DNA of 8,616 bases from Alphaproteobacteria bacterium (lineage in GTDB: Bacteria > Pseudomonadota > Alphaproteobacteria > CAAHEQ01 > UBA3637). A program made the translations under genes and the position numbers. Under the pieces are notes generated by a model. The model did no database searches and was not told the origin of the DNA. It saw nothing but the letters and a program-made list of their open reading frames with translations. Positions 1 through 6,645 of the stretch are shown here, one piece after another; position 1 is the first letter of the stretch, and each line of letters begins with the position of its first letter. The DNA lies in NCBI GenBank assembly GCA_017555325.1, contig JAFZGR010000248.1:1-8616 (forward strand), given 5' to 3'.

Positions 1-1106
1 GTGTGTGCAACCAAAACACCTCCTAACATAAAACCAACGGGCTCAATCAACATCACTCGTTTTTGATTAATACTTTTATTCCCATATCTGTGTGCCAATG
101 TTTTTAATAATGTTGATATATATCCGTTAAAATACATATAAAGAGTCAAAGAAAAGCACAAAAAACCATAAAACACAAAATGATACGGATTACTTTGCGT
201 TAATCCAACCGATGTTAAAATCAAGGCCGAGGATAAAACTACCATCGTTGCGGATAACAGATAAAAATAACGTGTTCGTACAAAGCAAATTGCCAAAATA
301 AACTCAGCACATCCAAATATACCCCAAAACAATGCCACTTGCTTTAACATTCCTGTTCCACTAAATGCATTCTCTATCGAAACATAAAAAATATAATTCA
401 TTAAGCAAAAAGCCGTCATTACAAAAAAACTAAACAGGAGTAATGTACGAACCAGTTTCTGTTCAGTGAAATCCTGAGCTTCACCTGAAGGCATTAAAAA
501 TTTTTCCTTTAAAATAGGCACCATCTGTGTTAACAAATAAATTCCCGTATAAACAACCATAAACAATGCCATTGCATAGTACAATAACCCATAAGCTCCC
601 ACAGAAATGAAATATACACCCCAACCACCAATTGCATATCCGACAGCCTCAGCCGCCAATACAAAAATATACTTCAACGAAGCTGTTTTTAAGGGAATAA
701 ACCGACCAATAACCGTCCAAAAAACAGCATTCATCATAACAAAATAGACGTATTTAAACACAAATAACAAATCATATGCCGCTGGAACTTGATATTCTAT
801 CAAACCGATTAAAATCATCATTCCAACAATTAAAAGCGTTGCAACAAAAAAACCACCATATCCCTGATGCCGATATAAAAACCATGTTTTATATCCAACA
901 TATCCCATTAACATAGAAACCAAGATAAAATTAATACCAATACTTAAACCGTTTGTTTGGGTTAAATATAATTGAACAGCCCCCATATCCATAAAAGCCA
1001 ATCCAATCGATTTAACACCAGCCAAACACATCAATGCAAAAAGCAAACCGATATTAAACGCAGGAATGTGCGAAGCAGTTATAAATGTTTTCTTTAAAAA
1101 TCCCAT
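1..1106 (-). CDS. Polytopic inner-membrane protein, MFS-like transporter (3' end beyond window)
   Basis: An open frame runs from ATG at 1106 to the left edge without a stop, giving 368 residues of a longer protein. Hydrophobic segments lie at about residues 16-31, 55-72, 85-103, 111-130, 146-167, 170-192, 220-241, 254-278, 281-300 and 308-328, and an eleventh (about 352 on) is cut by the edge. A polar loop at about 193-219 separates segments 6 and 7, so the layout is the 6+6 plan of the major facilitator fold. Segment 5 carries a buried Glu (LAAEAVGYAIGG), and the loop before it (GRFIPLKTASLK) resembles the loops of MFS proteins distantly related to ATP/ADP (NTT-type) translocases. That subfamily assignment is inference and weak; the substrate is unknown. 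It starts 14 bases after the ftsY stop with only a poor Shine-Dalgarno, so it is probably cotranscribed with ftsY. In many alphaproteobacteria a different membrane gene, the septation gene yciB/ispZ, sits here; this protein is too long to be YciB. Confidence 0.8.
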   Translation of the reverse strand, partial: MGFLKKTFITASHIPAFNIGLLFALMCLAGVKSIGLAFMDMGAVQLYLTQTNGLSIGINFILVSMLMGYVGYKTWFLYRHQGYGGFFVATLLIVGMMILIGLIEYQVPAAYDLLFVFKYVYFVMMNAVFWTVIGRFIPLKTASLKYIFVLAAEAVGYAIGGWGVYFISVGAYGLLYYAMALFMVVYTGIYLLTQMVPILKEKFLMPSGEAQDFTEQKLVRTLLLFSFFVMTAFCLMNYIFYVSIENAFSGTGMLKQVALFWGIFGCAEFILAICFVRTRYFYLLSATMVVLSSALILTSVGLTQSNPYHFVFYGFLCFSLTLYMYFNGYISTLLKTLAHRYGNKSINQKRVMLIEPVGFMLGGVLVAH

Positions 1107-1120
1107 CAAATTATCCGTTT

Positions 1121-2002
1121 TTATACCGTATCACCCAACAAAGCATCCACGTATTCTTGTGCCGTAAATGCATTTAAATCTGACTCCTGTTCACCAACTC
1201 CAACAGCATGTATCGGCAATCCAAAACGCTCGGTAAGTGCAATTAAAACACCGCCTTTTGCTGTTCCATCCAATTTAGTCATGACCAACCCTGTCACTTT
1301 TGTCATTTCCGAAAACGCTTGAACTTGTGACAATGCATTTTGCCCAACGGTTGCATCCAATACCAACAATGATGCATGCGGGGCTGTCTCATCTTTCTTT
1401 TGGATAACCCGAACAATTTTATTAAGCTCTGCCATCAAATCTGAACGATTTTGTAAACGCCCTGCCGTATCAACAAACAATATATCATCACCGTTTTTTT
1501 GTGATTCTGTAATTGCATCAAAAATTAATCCGGCAGCATCTCCATTTGGTTTCGTATAAACCGGACAACCGATTTTTGCACCCCATTTTTGCAATTGTTC
1601 TGTTGCTCCTGCCCGAAAAGTATCTCCAGCAACAAAAGCAATCTTATATCCTTTTTTTTTATATTTTTGTCCCAATTTTCCAATCGTTGTTGTTTTACCA
1701 GCTCCATTAACACCAACCATTAAAACAACAAATGGTTTCTTATCTGTATTAATTTGCAACGGAACAGCAACAGGCCTTAAAACATCTGTTAAATATGCTC
1801 GAATAATTTGTCGGGTTTCTTGTTCATCTTTCGGATGTCGCTCTTTCAATACTGTAATTAATTTTTCGGTTGTCAATACGCCAACATCTGCCTGAATTAA
1901 AGATTCTTCAATAGTTTCCAATGAAGATAAATCCATTTTTATCCCACTTAATATCCGAGCTGTTTTTTTTAACCCAAATTTAAGCTTCTCCAACCAACTC
2001 AT
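1121..2002 (-). CDS. ftsY: Signal recognition particle receptor FtsY (SRP GTPase)
   Basis: FtsY is the GTPase receptor that docks SRP-bound ribosomes at the inner membrane for cotranslational insertion. From ATG at 2002 the protein has 293 residues and consists of the NG domains only; the acidic A domain of E. coli-type FtsY is absent, as is usual in alphaproteobacteria. The amphipathic lipid-binding helix is present at the N terminus (WLEKLKFGLKKT, about 3-14). GTPase motifs are all visible: GVNGAGKTT (97-105), DTFRAGA (127-133; the family usually has DTFRAAA), DTAGR (178-182), TKLDGTAKGG (242-251) and GVGEQESDL near the end. A GTG six bases upstream (2008) is in frame, but it overlaps the Shine-Dalgarno, whereas ATG at 2002 sits five bases after AAGGAG, so ATG is chosen. 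The gene overlaps the end of mtaB by 23 bases, which suggests translational coupling. Two A8-A9 runs lie inside it (1963-1970 and 1652-1660). Confidence 0.97.
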   Translation of the reverse strand: MSWLEKLKFGLKKTARILSGIKMDLSSLETIEESLIQADVGVLTTEKLITVLKERHPKDEQETRQIIRAYLTDVLRPVAVPLQINTDKKPFVVLMVGVNGAGKTTTIGKLGQKYKKKGYKIAFVAGDTFRAGATEQLQKWGAKIGCPVYTKPNGDAAGLIFDAITESQKNGDDILFVDTAGRLQNRSDLMAELNKIVRVIQKKDETAPHASLLVLDATVGQNALSQVQAFSEMTKVTGLVMTKLDGTAKGGVLIALTERFGLPIHAVGVGEQESDLNAFTAQEYVDALLGDTV

Positions 2003-3176
2003 TTTCACTCCTTTTAGTTATTTTTACAGGAATAATGTCTCCGATTTGACCGGACGAAACCTGTACTTTAAGATAATTATCCGTATATCCATATCCTTCC
2101 CGCTCAATTAACACTGGACGGATTGTTCCAATCATTTTATCCAATAATTGATGTTCCAATGTCAAACCCAATTGCCGTAATCGTGCAGCCCGTTCTTTTC
2201 TGACCACCGTATCAACCATTGGCATTTTAGCTGCAGGTGTACCAAACCGAACAGAATACGGGAAAACATGTAACTGTGTTATTTGTGCTTCTTGAACCAA
2301 TTGACAGGTATTTAAAAACTGTTCTTCTGTTTCTGTCGGGAAACCGGCAATAAAATCTCCACCCAAAACAAAATCCGGACACATTTTTTTTAAATGCGTA
2401 CAAAATCGAATAACATGTTCAGCCGTATGCCGTCGTCCCATTCGCTTCAAAATCAAATTATCCCCCGCCTGAACAGACAAATGCAAATGAGGCATTAAAA
2501 TCGGAAAAGAAAGCAACAATTCCATTAATTCATCATCTACGCACGCTGGATCCAATGATCCTAAACGCAACCGTTTTAAACCATCTACTTCAGATACCAA
2601 TCGGCGGATTAAAGAATTAAATCCATACGGATAGGATGTAATATCTACGCCTGTCAACACGATTTCAGAAAATCCCTGTTGAACAAAAACACGGGCTTGT
2701 TCTAATACACGTTCCGGCGGAAGTCCGATATTTTTTCCACGTGCCGAACGAACAATGCAAAATGTACAGGTATGGTTACATCCTTGTTGAATTTGTAAAA
2801 AAGCCCGAGAACGTCCCTCAAAATCTGTCACAAGCGGAATATTTTCAATCGGTTGATTTATATCTCCGACACAAACTTTCTCATCTGAAAACAACATCTT
2901 TCTTGTTAGTTTCTCCCGATTTCCCAACACACGAAACACTTCCGGCATTTGTGCATATTTTTCAGGATGAAGCTGTGCAGCACAACCGGTTACAATAATT
3001 TTCATATACGGAAATTCTCGAAAAACCTTACGAATAGCTTGCCGACATTGGCGTTCGGCTTCGGCTGTCACAGCACACGTATTTACAACGACAATATCCT
3101 GCAAATCACTACCGATTTTTTCTATCAGCTTTGATTCAAACGTATTTAAACGACATCCAAACGTTAACACCTTCAT
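1980..3176 (-). CDS. mtaB: tRNA (N6-threonylcarbamoyladenosine-37) methylthiotransferase MtaB
   Basis: MtaB is a radical-SAM enzyme with two 4Fe-4S clusters that converts t6A37 to ms2t6A in tRNAs reading ANN codons. The 398-residue protein has the family's three-part plan. The N-terminal methylthiotransferase domain (1 to about 110) carries cluster ligands C8 (TFGCRLN), C34 (NTCAVT) and C65 (TGCAAQ). The radical-SAM core (about 122-330) carries CNHTCTFC with C133, C137 and C140. The C-terminal TRAM-like segment covers about 340-392. The GCRLN and NTCAVT motifs, the absence of the GCQMN motif of MiaB, and the length support MtaB over MiaB or RimO. The segment right after the cluster Cys (IVRSARGKNIGLPP) departs from the common form with PY/PF and RSxxP, though the RG is kept. 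It starts within the corC stop (ATGA overlap at 3173-3176) and ends inside ftsY. mtaB followed by ftsY is a familiar alphaproteobacterial pair. Confidence 0.93.
   Translation of the reverse strand: MKVLTFGCRLNTFESKLIEKIGSDLQDIVVVNTCAVTAEAERQCRQAIRKVFREFPYMKIIVTGCAAQLHPEKYAQMPEVFRVLGNREKLTRKMLFSDEKVCVGDINQPIENIPLVTDFEGRSRAFLQIQQGCNHTCTFCIVRSARGKNIGLPPERVLEQARVFVQQGFSEIVLTGVDITSYPYGFNSLIRRLVSEVDGLKRLRLGSLDPACVDDELMELLLSFPILMPHLHLSVQAGDNLILKRMGRRHTAEHVIRFCTHLKKMCPDFVLGGDFIAGFPTETEEQFLNTCQLVQEAQITQLHVFPYSVRFGTPAAKMPMVDTVVRKERAARLRQLGLTLEHQLLDKMIGTIRPVLIEREGYGYTDNYLKVQVSSGQIGDIIPVKITKRSENELVGEA
2008..2013 (-). promoter_or_regulatory. Ribosome binding site of ftsY
   Basis: On the minus strand AAGGAG is followed by five bases (TGAAA) and then ATG at 2002. 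It lies within the last codons of mtaB. Its last G is also the first base of the in-frame GTG at 2008, so that codon cannot be the start served by this site. This decides the ftsY start. Confidence 0.8.
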
Positions 3177-4105
3177 GCTTTTTTCTTTTTTTCGGAATTG
3201 AGTTTGATTTTAGATTTTAAACAAAATCTTTTCTTTTTAACCGGTACTGTTTTTTTTTCCTTTAATTTTTTAAATTGCGTTATTTTAATTTGCTTAATAT
3301 GTCTGGAATCTGCATCTAAGACCTGAAAAACCAATCCGGATGAGTGCGTAATGATATCACCGACTTTTGGTAATTTTCCCGACAAATGGAAAACCAATCC
3401 ACCAACTGTTTCCAAATCCTCTTCCCTTTCAACCTTTGTTAAAAATTTACCAATTCTTTCTTCTAAATCAAGCAAACGAATACGTGCATCCGCCTGAATA
3501 ACACTATTTCCGATTTTGTGTAAAACGGGAGGGGTATCCAATGCATCATGTTCATCTTCAATTTCCCCGACAATTTCCTCTAACAAATCTTCCAATGTAA
3601 TTAATCCATCCGTTCCGCCATACTCATCCACCACAACAGCCATCTGAGTTTTTTTCGCTTGCATTTCACGCAACAAATCCAATGCACGCATTGAGGACGG
3701 AACAAATAAAACATTATTTGTCATCACATCTTTAATCGTCACATCTGTTCGCTCCAATACTGCACACAATAAATCTTTCACATGGACAACACCAATAATA
3801 TCATCTAAAGTTTTATCATAAACCGGCAACCGTGTGAATTTATCCTCAATGACAATCTTTGTTAATTCTTTTAGTGTAGCCGTAATGGATATTCCGACAA
3901 TATCAATACTGGGAATACATAGTTGCCCTGCCCGAATGTCTTTCAATTTAAACAAATTTTTCAACAAATTTAATTCATCGGGATCAATAAGAACCTTATC
4001 TCCCCGTTCTTCCCGCTCATCCATAATTTCTTCAATGGTTTCAATAACCTGTTCTTCTTCCGGATGCTTAACAAAAAACGACTTAAATTTATACAACATA
4101 CCCAT
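3173..4105 (-). CDS. corC: CBS-pair protein CorC/YbeX (HlyC/TlyC family) with Lys-rich tail
   Basis: The 310-residue protein is soluble and lacks the DUF21 membrane domain of the larger CNNM/CorB relatives. After a charged Glu-rich N terminus (about 14-45), two CBS domains span about 62-115 and 122-180, with TRLPVYDKTLDDIIGVVHVKDLL typical of this family. The acidic signature DGLITLEDLLEEIVGEI (about 166-182) follows, and then a CorC_HlyC transporter-associated domain (about 194-276). The name comes from a proposed link to Mg/Co efflux; in E. coli the orthologue YbeX, encoded beside ybeY and ybeZ, has been tied to ribosome and rRNA metabolism, which fits the setting here. Hemolysin is a historical label. 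The last 34 residues (277-310) form an extra tail with 15 Lys and one Arg, which is unusual. The start ATG abuts the ybeY stop (TAAATG) and GAAGGGG lies upstream. The stop TGA overlaps the mtaB ATG. An alternative start at Met3 cannot be excluded. Confidence 0.93.
   Translation of the reverse strand: MGMLYKFKSFFVKHPEEEQVIETIEEIMDEREERGDKVLIDPDELNLLKNLFKLKDIRAGQLCIPSIDIVGISITATLKELTKIVIEDKFTRLPVYDKTLDDIIGVVHVKDLLCAVLERTDVTIKDVMTNNVLFVPSSMRALDLLREMQAKKTQMAVVVDEYGGTDGLITLEDLLEEIVGEIEDEHDALDTPPVLHKIGNSVIQADARIRLLDLEERIGKFLTKVEREEDLETVGGLVFHLSGKLPKVGDIITHSSGLVFQVLDADSRHIKQIKITQFKKLKEKKTVPVKKKRFCLKSKIKLNSEKKKKA
3176..3277 (-). other. Lys-rich C-terminal extension of CorC
   Basis: This stretch encodes CorC residues 277-310, after the CorC_HlyC domain. 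It holds 15 Lys and one Arg in 34 residues, grouped as KK, KEKK, KKKR, KSKIK and a final KKKKA. It also contains an A9 run on the coding strand (3250-3258). Such a tail fits RNA, ribosome or acidic-lipid binding, but this is inference from composition only. Confidence 0.7.
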
Positions 4106-4573
4106 TTAAATAACCCCTTCATACGGGTCTTCATATCCCAATTTTAACATTATTTGTGTTTCCAATGCTTCCATTTTTTCAGCATCTTGCGGATTTAGGT
4201 GATCATATCCTTGTAGATGTAGGGTTCCATGCACTAACAAATGGGCAAAATGCGCCTCAAATTTCTTTTTTTGTGCCTTTGCTTCCCGTAAAATCGTATC
4301 ATACGCCATAACAATATCACCAGCGACCCATAACATTTTTTTTAAAGGAGGACGATTCCCTGTCTCAAACGATAAAACATTTGTCGGACAATCTTTATTT
4401 CGATATTGCTTATTCAATGCCTGTATCGTTTCATCATTTGTCAACAACAAAGAAATTTCCACTGGCTCATGATCGTGCCATGCCTTTCGAATAACCTTAT
4501 GACAAAATTTACGAATCTTTTTAATTTTTCGATAATATCGCAAATCCGTTTGCCGAACATAAACAGCGACCAT
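4106..4573 (-). CDS. ybeY: Endoribonuclease YbeY (rRNA maturation factor)
   Basis: YbeY is a zinc-dependent single-strand endoribonuclease needed for 16S rRNA 3'-end maturation and for ribosome quality control in many bacteria. The 155-residue length is typical. The zinc site is intact as HGTLHLQGYDH, with H115, H119 and H125 as ligands, and the conserved Arg before the catalytic cleft is probably R58 in QYRNKDCPTNVLSF. The N-terminal quarter is basic (RYYRKIKKIRKF), which fits RNA binding. The gene begins directly at the phoH stop (TAAATG at 4576-4571), with AGAGGA inside the phoH end as ribosome binding site. It ends directly at the corC start, so coupled translation of phoH-ybeY-corC is likely. 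Family membership is secure; the rRNA role is taken from studied homologues. Confidence 0.97.
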   Translation of the reverse strand: MVAVYVRQTDLRYYRKIKKIRKFCHKVIRKAWHDHEPVEISLLLTNDETIQALNKQYRNKDCPTNVLSFETGNRPPLKKMLWVAGDIVMAYDTILREAKAQKKKFEAHFAHLLVHGTLHLQGYDHLNPQDAEKMEALETQIMLKLGYEDPYEGVI

Positions 4574-5278
4574 TTATTCCTCTGCCTTTTTTGATTGTTC
4601 ATACGCTTTGACGATTTTAGAAACCAACCCATGACGAACAACATCTTTTTCACTGAATGTCACGAAAGCAATATCTTTAACATTTTTCAAGACTTGAATA
4701 GCATCTAATAAACCGGATTTAACACCTCTAGGCAAATCGGTTTGTGTCAAGTCACCATTAATAATCATCCTTGACCCTTCACCCAATCGAGTTAAAAACA
4801 TTTTCATTTGCATTGCCGTTGTATTTTGTGCTTCATCCAAAATAACAACAGAGTGGCTCAGTGTCCGACCACGCATATAAGCCAACGGAGCAATTTCAAT
4901 TTCCCCACTTTCCAATTTTTTATCCACCATATCTGCCGGCAACATCTCGTATAGAGCATCATATAACGGACGCAAATACGGATCGATTTTATCTTTCAAA
5001 TTACCGGGAAGAAAACCAAGATTTTCACCAGCTTCAACAGCCGGACGGGTTAAAATAATCCGATCGACTTTTCCTTCCAACATAGAGGCAACTGCTTTTG
5101 CTACGGCTAAAAATGTTTTACCGGTACCGGCAGGACCCAATCCAAAAACCATTTCATGTTTATTCATTGCTTCAATAAAAACACCTTGTGTTTCCGTACG
5201 TGGATTAATATGGCGTTTCTTTGTTTTAAGTGTCAATTCCGATGCGACATAAACTTCTTTTTGTTCTTCTGCTTTCAT
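4574..5278 (-). CDS. phoH: PhoH/YbeZ-family P-loop ATPase, short form lacking the N-terminal domain
   Basis: PhoH-like proteins (YbeZ in E. coli) are ATPases with a helicase-like core that act with YbeY on RNA. The 234 residues hold the complete ATPase core: Walker A GPAGTGKT (48-55), the conserved TRPAVEAGENLGFLPG segment (77-92), Walker B VVILDEAQN (144-152) and the INGDLTQTDLP motif (173-183). Relatives of YbeZ type usually have about 320-350 residues with an N-terminal KH-like region of roughly 90 residues. That region is missing here: upstream of ATG at 5278 the frame meets a stop at 5312-5314, and miaB ends at 5304, so there is no room for it. AAGGGAG lies four bases upstream of the ATG. 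The 25-base gap to miaB and the TAAATG junction with ybeY mark it as an operon member. The name phoH comes from early phosphate-regulation work and need not describe its role here. Confidence 0.94.
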   Translation of the reverse strand: MKAEEQKEVYVASELTLKTKKRHINPRTETQGVFIEAMNKHEMVFGLGPAGTGKTFLAVAKAVASMLEGKVDRIILTRPAVEAGENLGFLPGNLKDKIDPYLRPLYDALYEMLPADMVDKKLESGEIEIAPLAYMRGRTLSHSVVILDEAQNTTAMQMKMFLTRLGEGSRMIINGDLTQTDLPRGVKSGLLDAIQVLKNVKDIAFVTFSEKDVVRHGLVSKIVKAYEQSKKAEE

Positions 5279-5303
5279 AATACTCCCTTTCTTTTTAATC
5301 CTA

Positions 5304-6632
5304 TTACTTTGTTATATCACAACTTAATTCGCTTGACAAGGATGTTGCACTAGCTTTTGTAATCTTTAATGAAACAATTTTATTCAAGTAGCTATCATCC
5401 AATGAAACATGCGTTGACTGCAAATATGGCGTATAACCGATTAACTGTCCATCTTTCTTTCCTTTTTCCGTTAACAAAACAGGCAATACTTTTCCGACAA
5501 CAGATTCATATGCTTCCTTTTGTTGCTCTAACAACAATGTCTGTAAACGCATTAATCGTTCGGTCTTTACATCCTCTGGAATTTGATTTTTCATCAAACT
5601 GGCAGGCGTTCCGGGTCTTGGACTGTATTTAAAAGAAAACGAAGACGTATATTTAACTTTCTTTACTACTTCTAACGTTTGTTCAAAATCTTTATCCGTT
5701 TCTCCGGGAAAACCAACAATAAAATCCGATGAAATGGCTATGTCAGGTCGAGCCTCCCTAAATCGTCCGATAATATCAATATACTCCGATGCCGTATATA
5801 ATCTGTTCATTGCTTTTAAAACAGAATCACTTCCCGATTGTATCGGCAAATGAATATATGGCATTAATTTTTCTACCTCTGCATGAGCACGAACCAAGTT
5901 CTCCGTAATTTTTGAAGGATAGGAAGTTGTATATCTAATTCGTTCTAAACCATTAATTTCCGCAATTCGGTATATCAGTTCACCTAAATCAGATGCGCCG
6001 TCTCCATGCCAACAATTTACATTCTGCCCTAACAACATAATTTCTTTAGCTCCGGTAGAAACCAAATCTTTTGCTTCTTGAATAATTTCATCTGCTGAAC
6101 GGGAATACTCACACCCACGTGTATATGGAACTACACAATAAGTGCAAAAATTATCACATCCTTCCTGAACGGCTAAAAAACAAGAAGCTGACGTTGCTTT
6201 TGTCTTTGGCAAATAATCAAACTTTGAATCAGCCGGAAAATCTGCCTCTAACACACGACCTTTTTTTCGGTTATATCGGGCAACCAATTCCGGCAAACGA
6301 TGATAGTTTTGCGGACCGACCCCAATATCAACGGCATGTGCCCGTTGCAAAATTTCTGCACCTTCTGCCTGCACAACACAACCACAAACAATAATTAACG
6401 TGTTCTTTTTTTCCTTCGCACGGATCAACTTAAATTCATTGAGTCGCCCAATTTCAGAAAATAATTTTTCAGATGCCTTTTCCCGAATATGACATGTATT
6501 TAACAATAAAATATCAGCCTCTGCTGGATTATCCGTCGTTTCATACCCCAACGTCCCTAATGCATCTCGCATACGGGCAGAATCATACATATTCATTTGA
6601 CAACCAAACGTTTTAATATAAATTTTACTCAA
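5304..6632 (-). CDS. miaB: tRNA-2-methylthio-N6-dimethylallyladenosine synthase MiaB
   Basis: MiaB adds a methylthio group to i6A37 of tRNAs reading UNN codons, using radical SAM chemistry and an auxiliary 4Fe-4S cluster. The 442 residues match the usual length. N-terminal cluster ligands are C11 (TFGCQMN), C47 (NTCHIREKA) and C85 (VCGCVVQ). The radical-SAM cluster is C159, C163 and C166 in GCDNFCTYCVVPYTRG. Further typical motifs are GQNVNCW (about 202-208), HLPIQSGSD (about 271-279) and SDFIVGFPGET (about 302-312), and a TRAM domain covers about 370-440. GCQMN, CVVPYTRG and GQNVN point to MiaB rather than MtaB or RimO. The start is TTG at 6632, supported by a strong Shine-Dalgarno and by the conserved C11 only ten residues later; the first in-frame ATG would fall after C11. 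The downstream genes phoH, ybeY and corC are its classic partners. Confidence 0.97.
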   Translation of the reverse strand: MSKIYIKTFGCQMNMYDSARMRDALGTLGYETTDNPAEADILLLNTCHIREKASEKLFSEIGRLNEFKLIRAKEKKNTLIIVCGCVVQAEGAEILQRAHAVDIGVGPQNYHRLPELVARYNRKKGRVLEADFPADSKFDYLPKTKATSASCFLAVQEGCDNFCTYCVVPYTRGCEYSRSADEIIQEAKDLVSTGAKEIMLLGQNVNCWHGDGASDLGELIYRIAEINGLERIRYTTSYPSKITENLVRAHAEVEKLMPYIHLPIQSGSDSVLKAMNRLYTASEYIDIIGRFREARPDIAISSDFIVGFPGETDKDFEQTLEVVKKVKYTSSFSFKYSPRPGTPASLMKNQIPEDVKTERLMRLQTLLLEQQKEAYESVVGKVLPVLLTEKGKKDGQLIGYTPYLQSTHVSLDDSYLNKIVSLKITKASATSLSSELSCDITK

Positions 6633-6639
6633 AAAAACT

Positions 6640-6645
6640 CTCCTT
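6640..6645 (-). promoter_or_regulatory. Ribosome binding site of miaB, overlapping the upstream stop codon
   Basis: On the minus strand AAGGAG is followed by seven bases and the TTG start of miaB at 6632. The two A residues of the preceding gene's TAA stop (6644-6646) form the first two bases of the site. Ribosomes ending the upstream gene would therefore sit on the miaB initiation region, which may compensate for the weak TTG codon. Confidence 0.8.

Noticed and set aside
1513..1710. Plus-strand open frames (for example 1513-1710, 2741-2998, 3834-4109, 5369-5632, 6119-6394)
   Set aside because: All lie antisense to well-recognised genes, are short, have odd composition and lack convincing ribosome binding sites. 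They are shadows.
1525..1716. Minus-strand frames inside ftsY (1525-1716) and across ybeY/phoH (4441-4653)
   Set aside because: They overlap conserved coding sequence in another frame and show no domain pattern.
2006..2008. GTG at 2008 as the ftsY start
   Set aside because: It overlaps the last base of AAGGAG, leaving no spacing; ATG at 2002 has five bases of spacing.
4344..4351. AAAGGAGG on the plus strand, like a strong Shine-Dalgarno
   Set aside because: It is antisense to ybeY and no start codon follows at suitable distance.
5279..5303. Search of the longest internal gap (miaB-phoH) for a promoter or terminator
   Set aside because: Only 25 bases, AT-rich, containing the phoH ribosome binding site; no inverted repeat with a T run and no -35/-10 pair.
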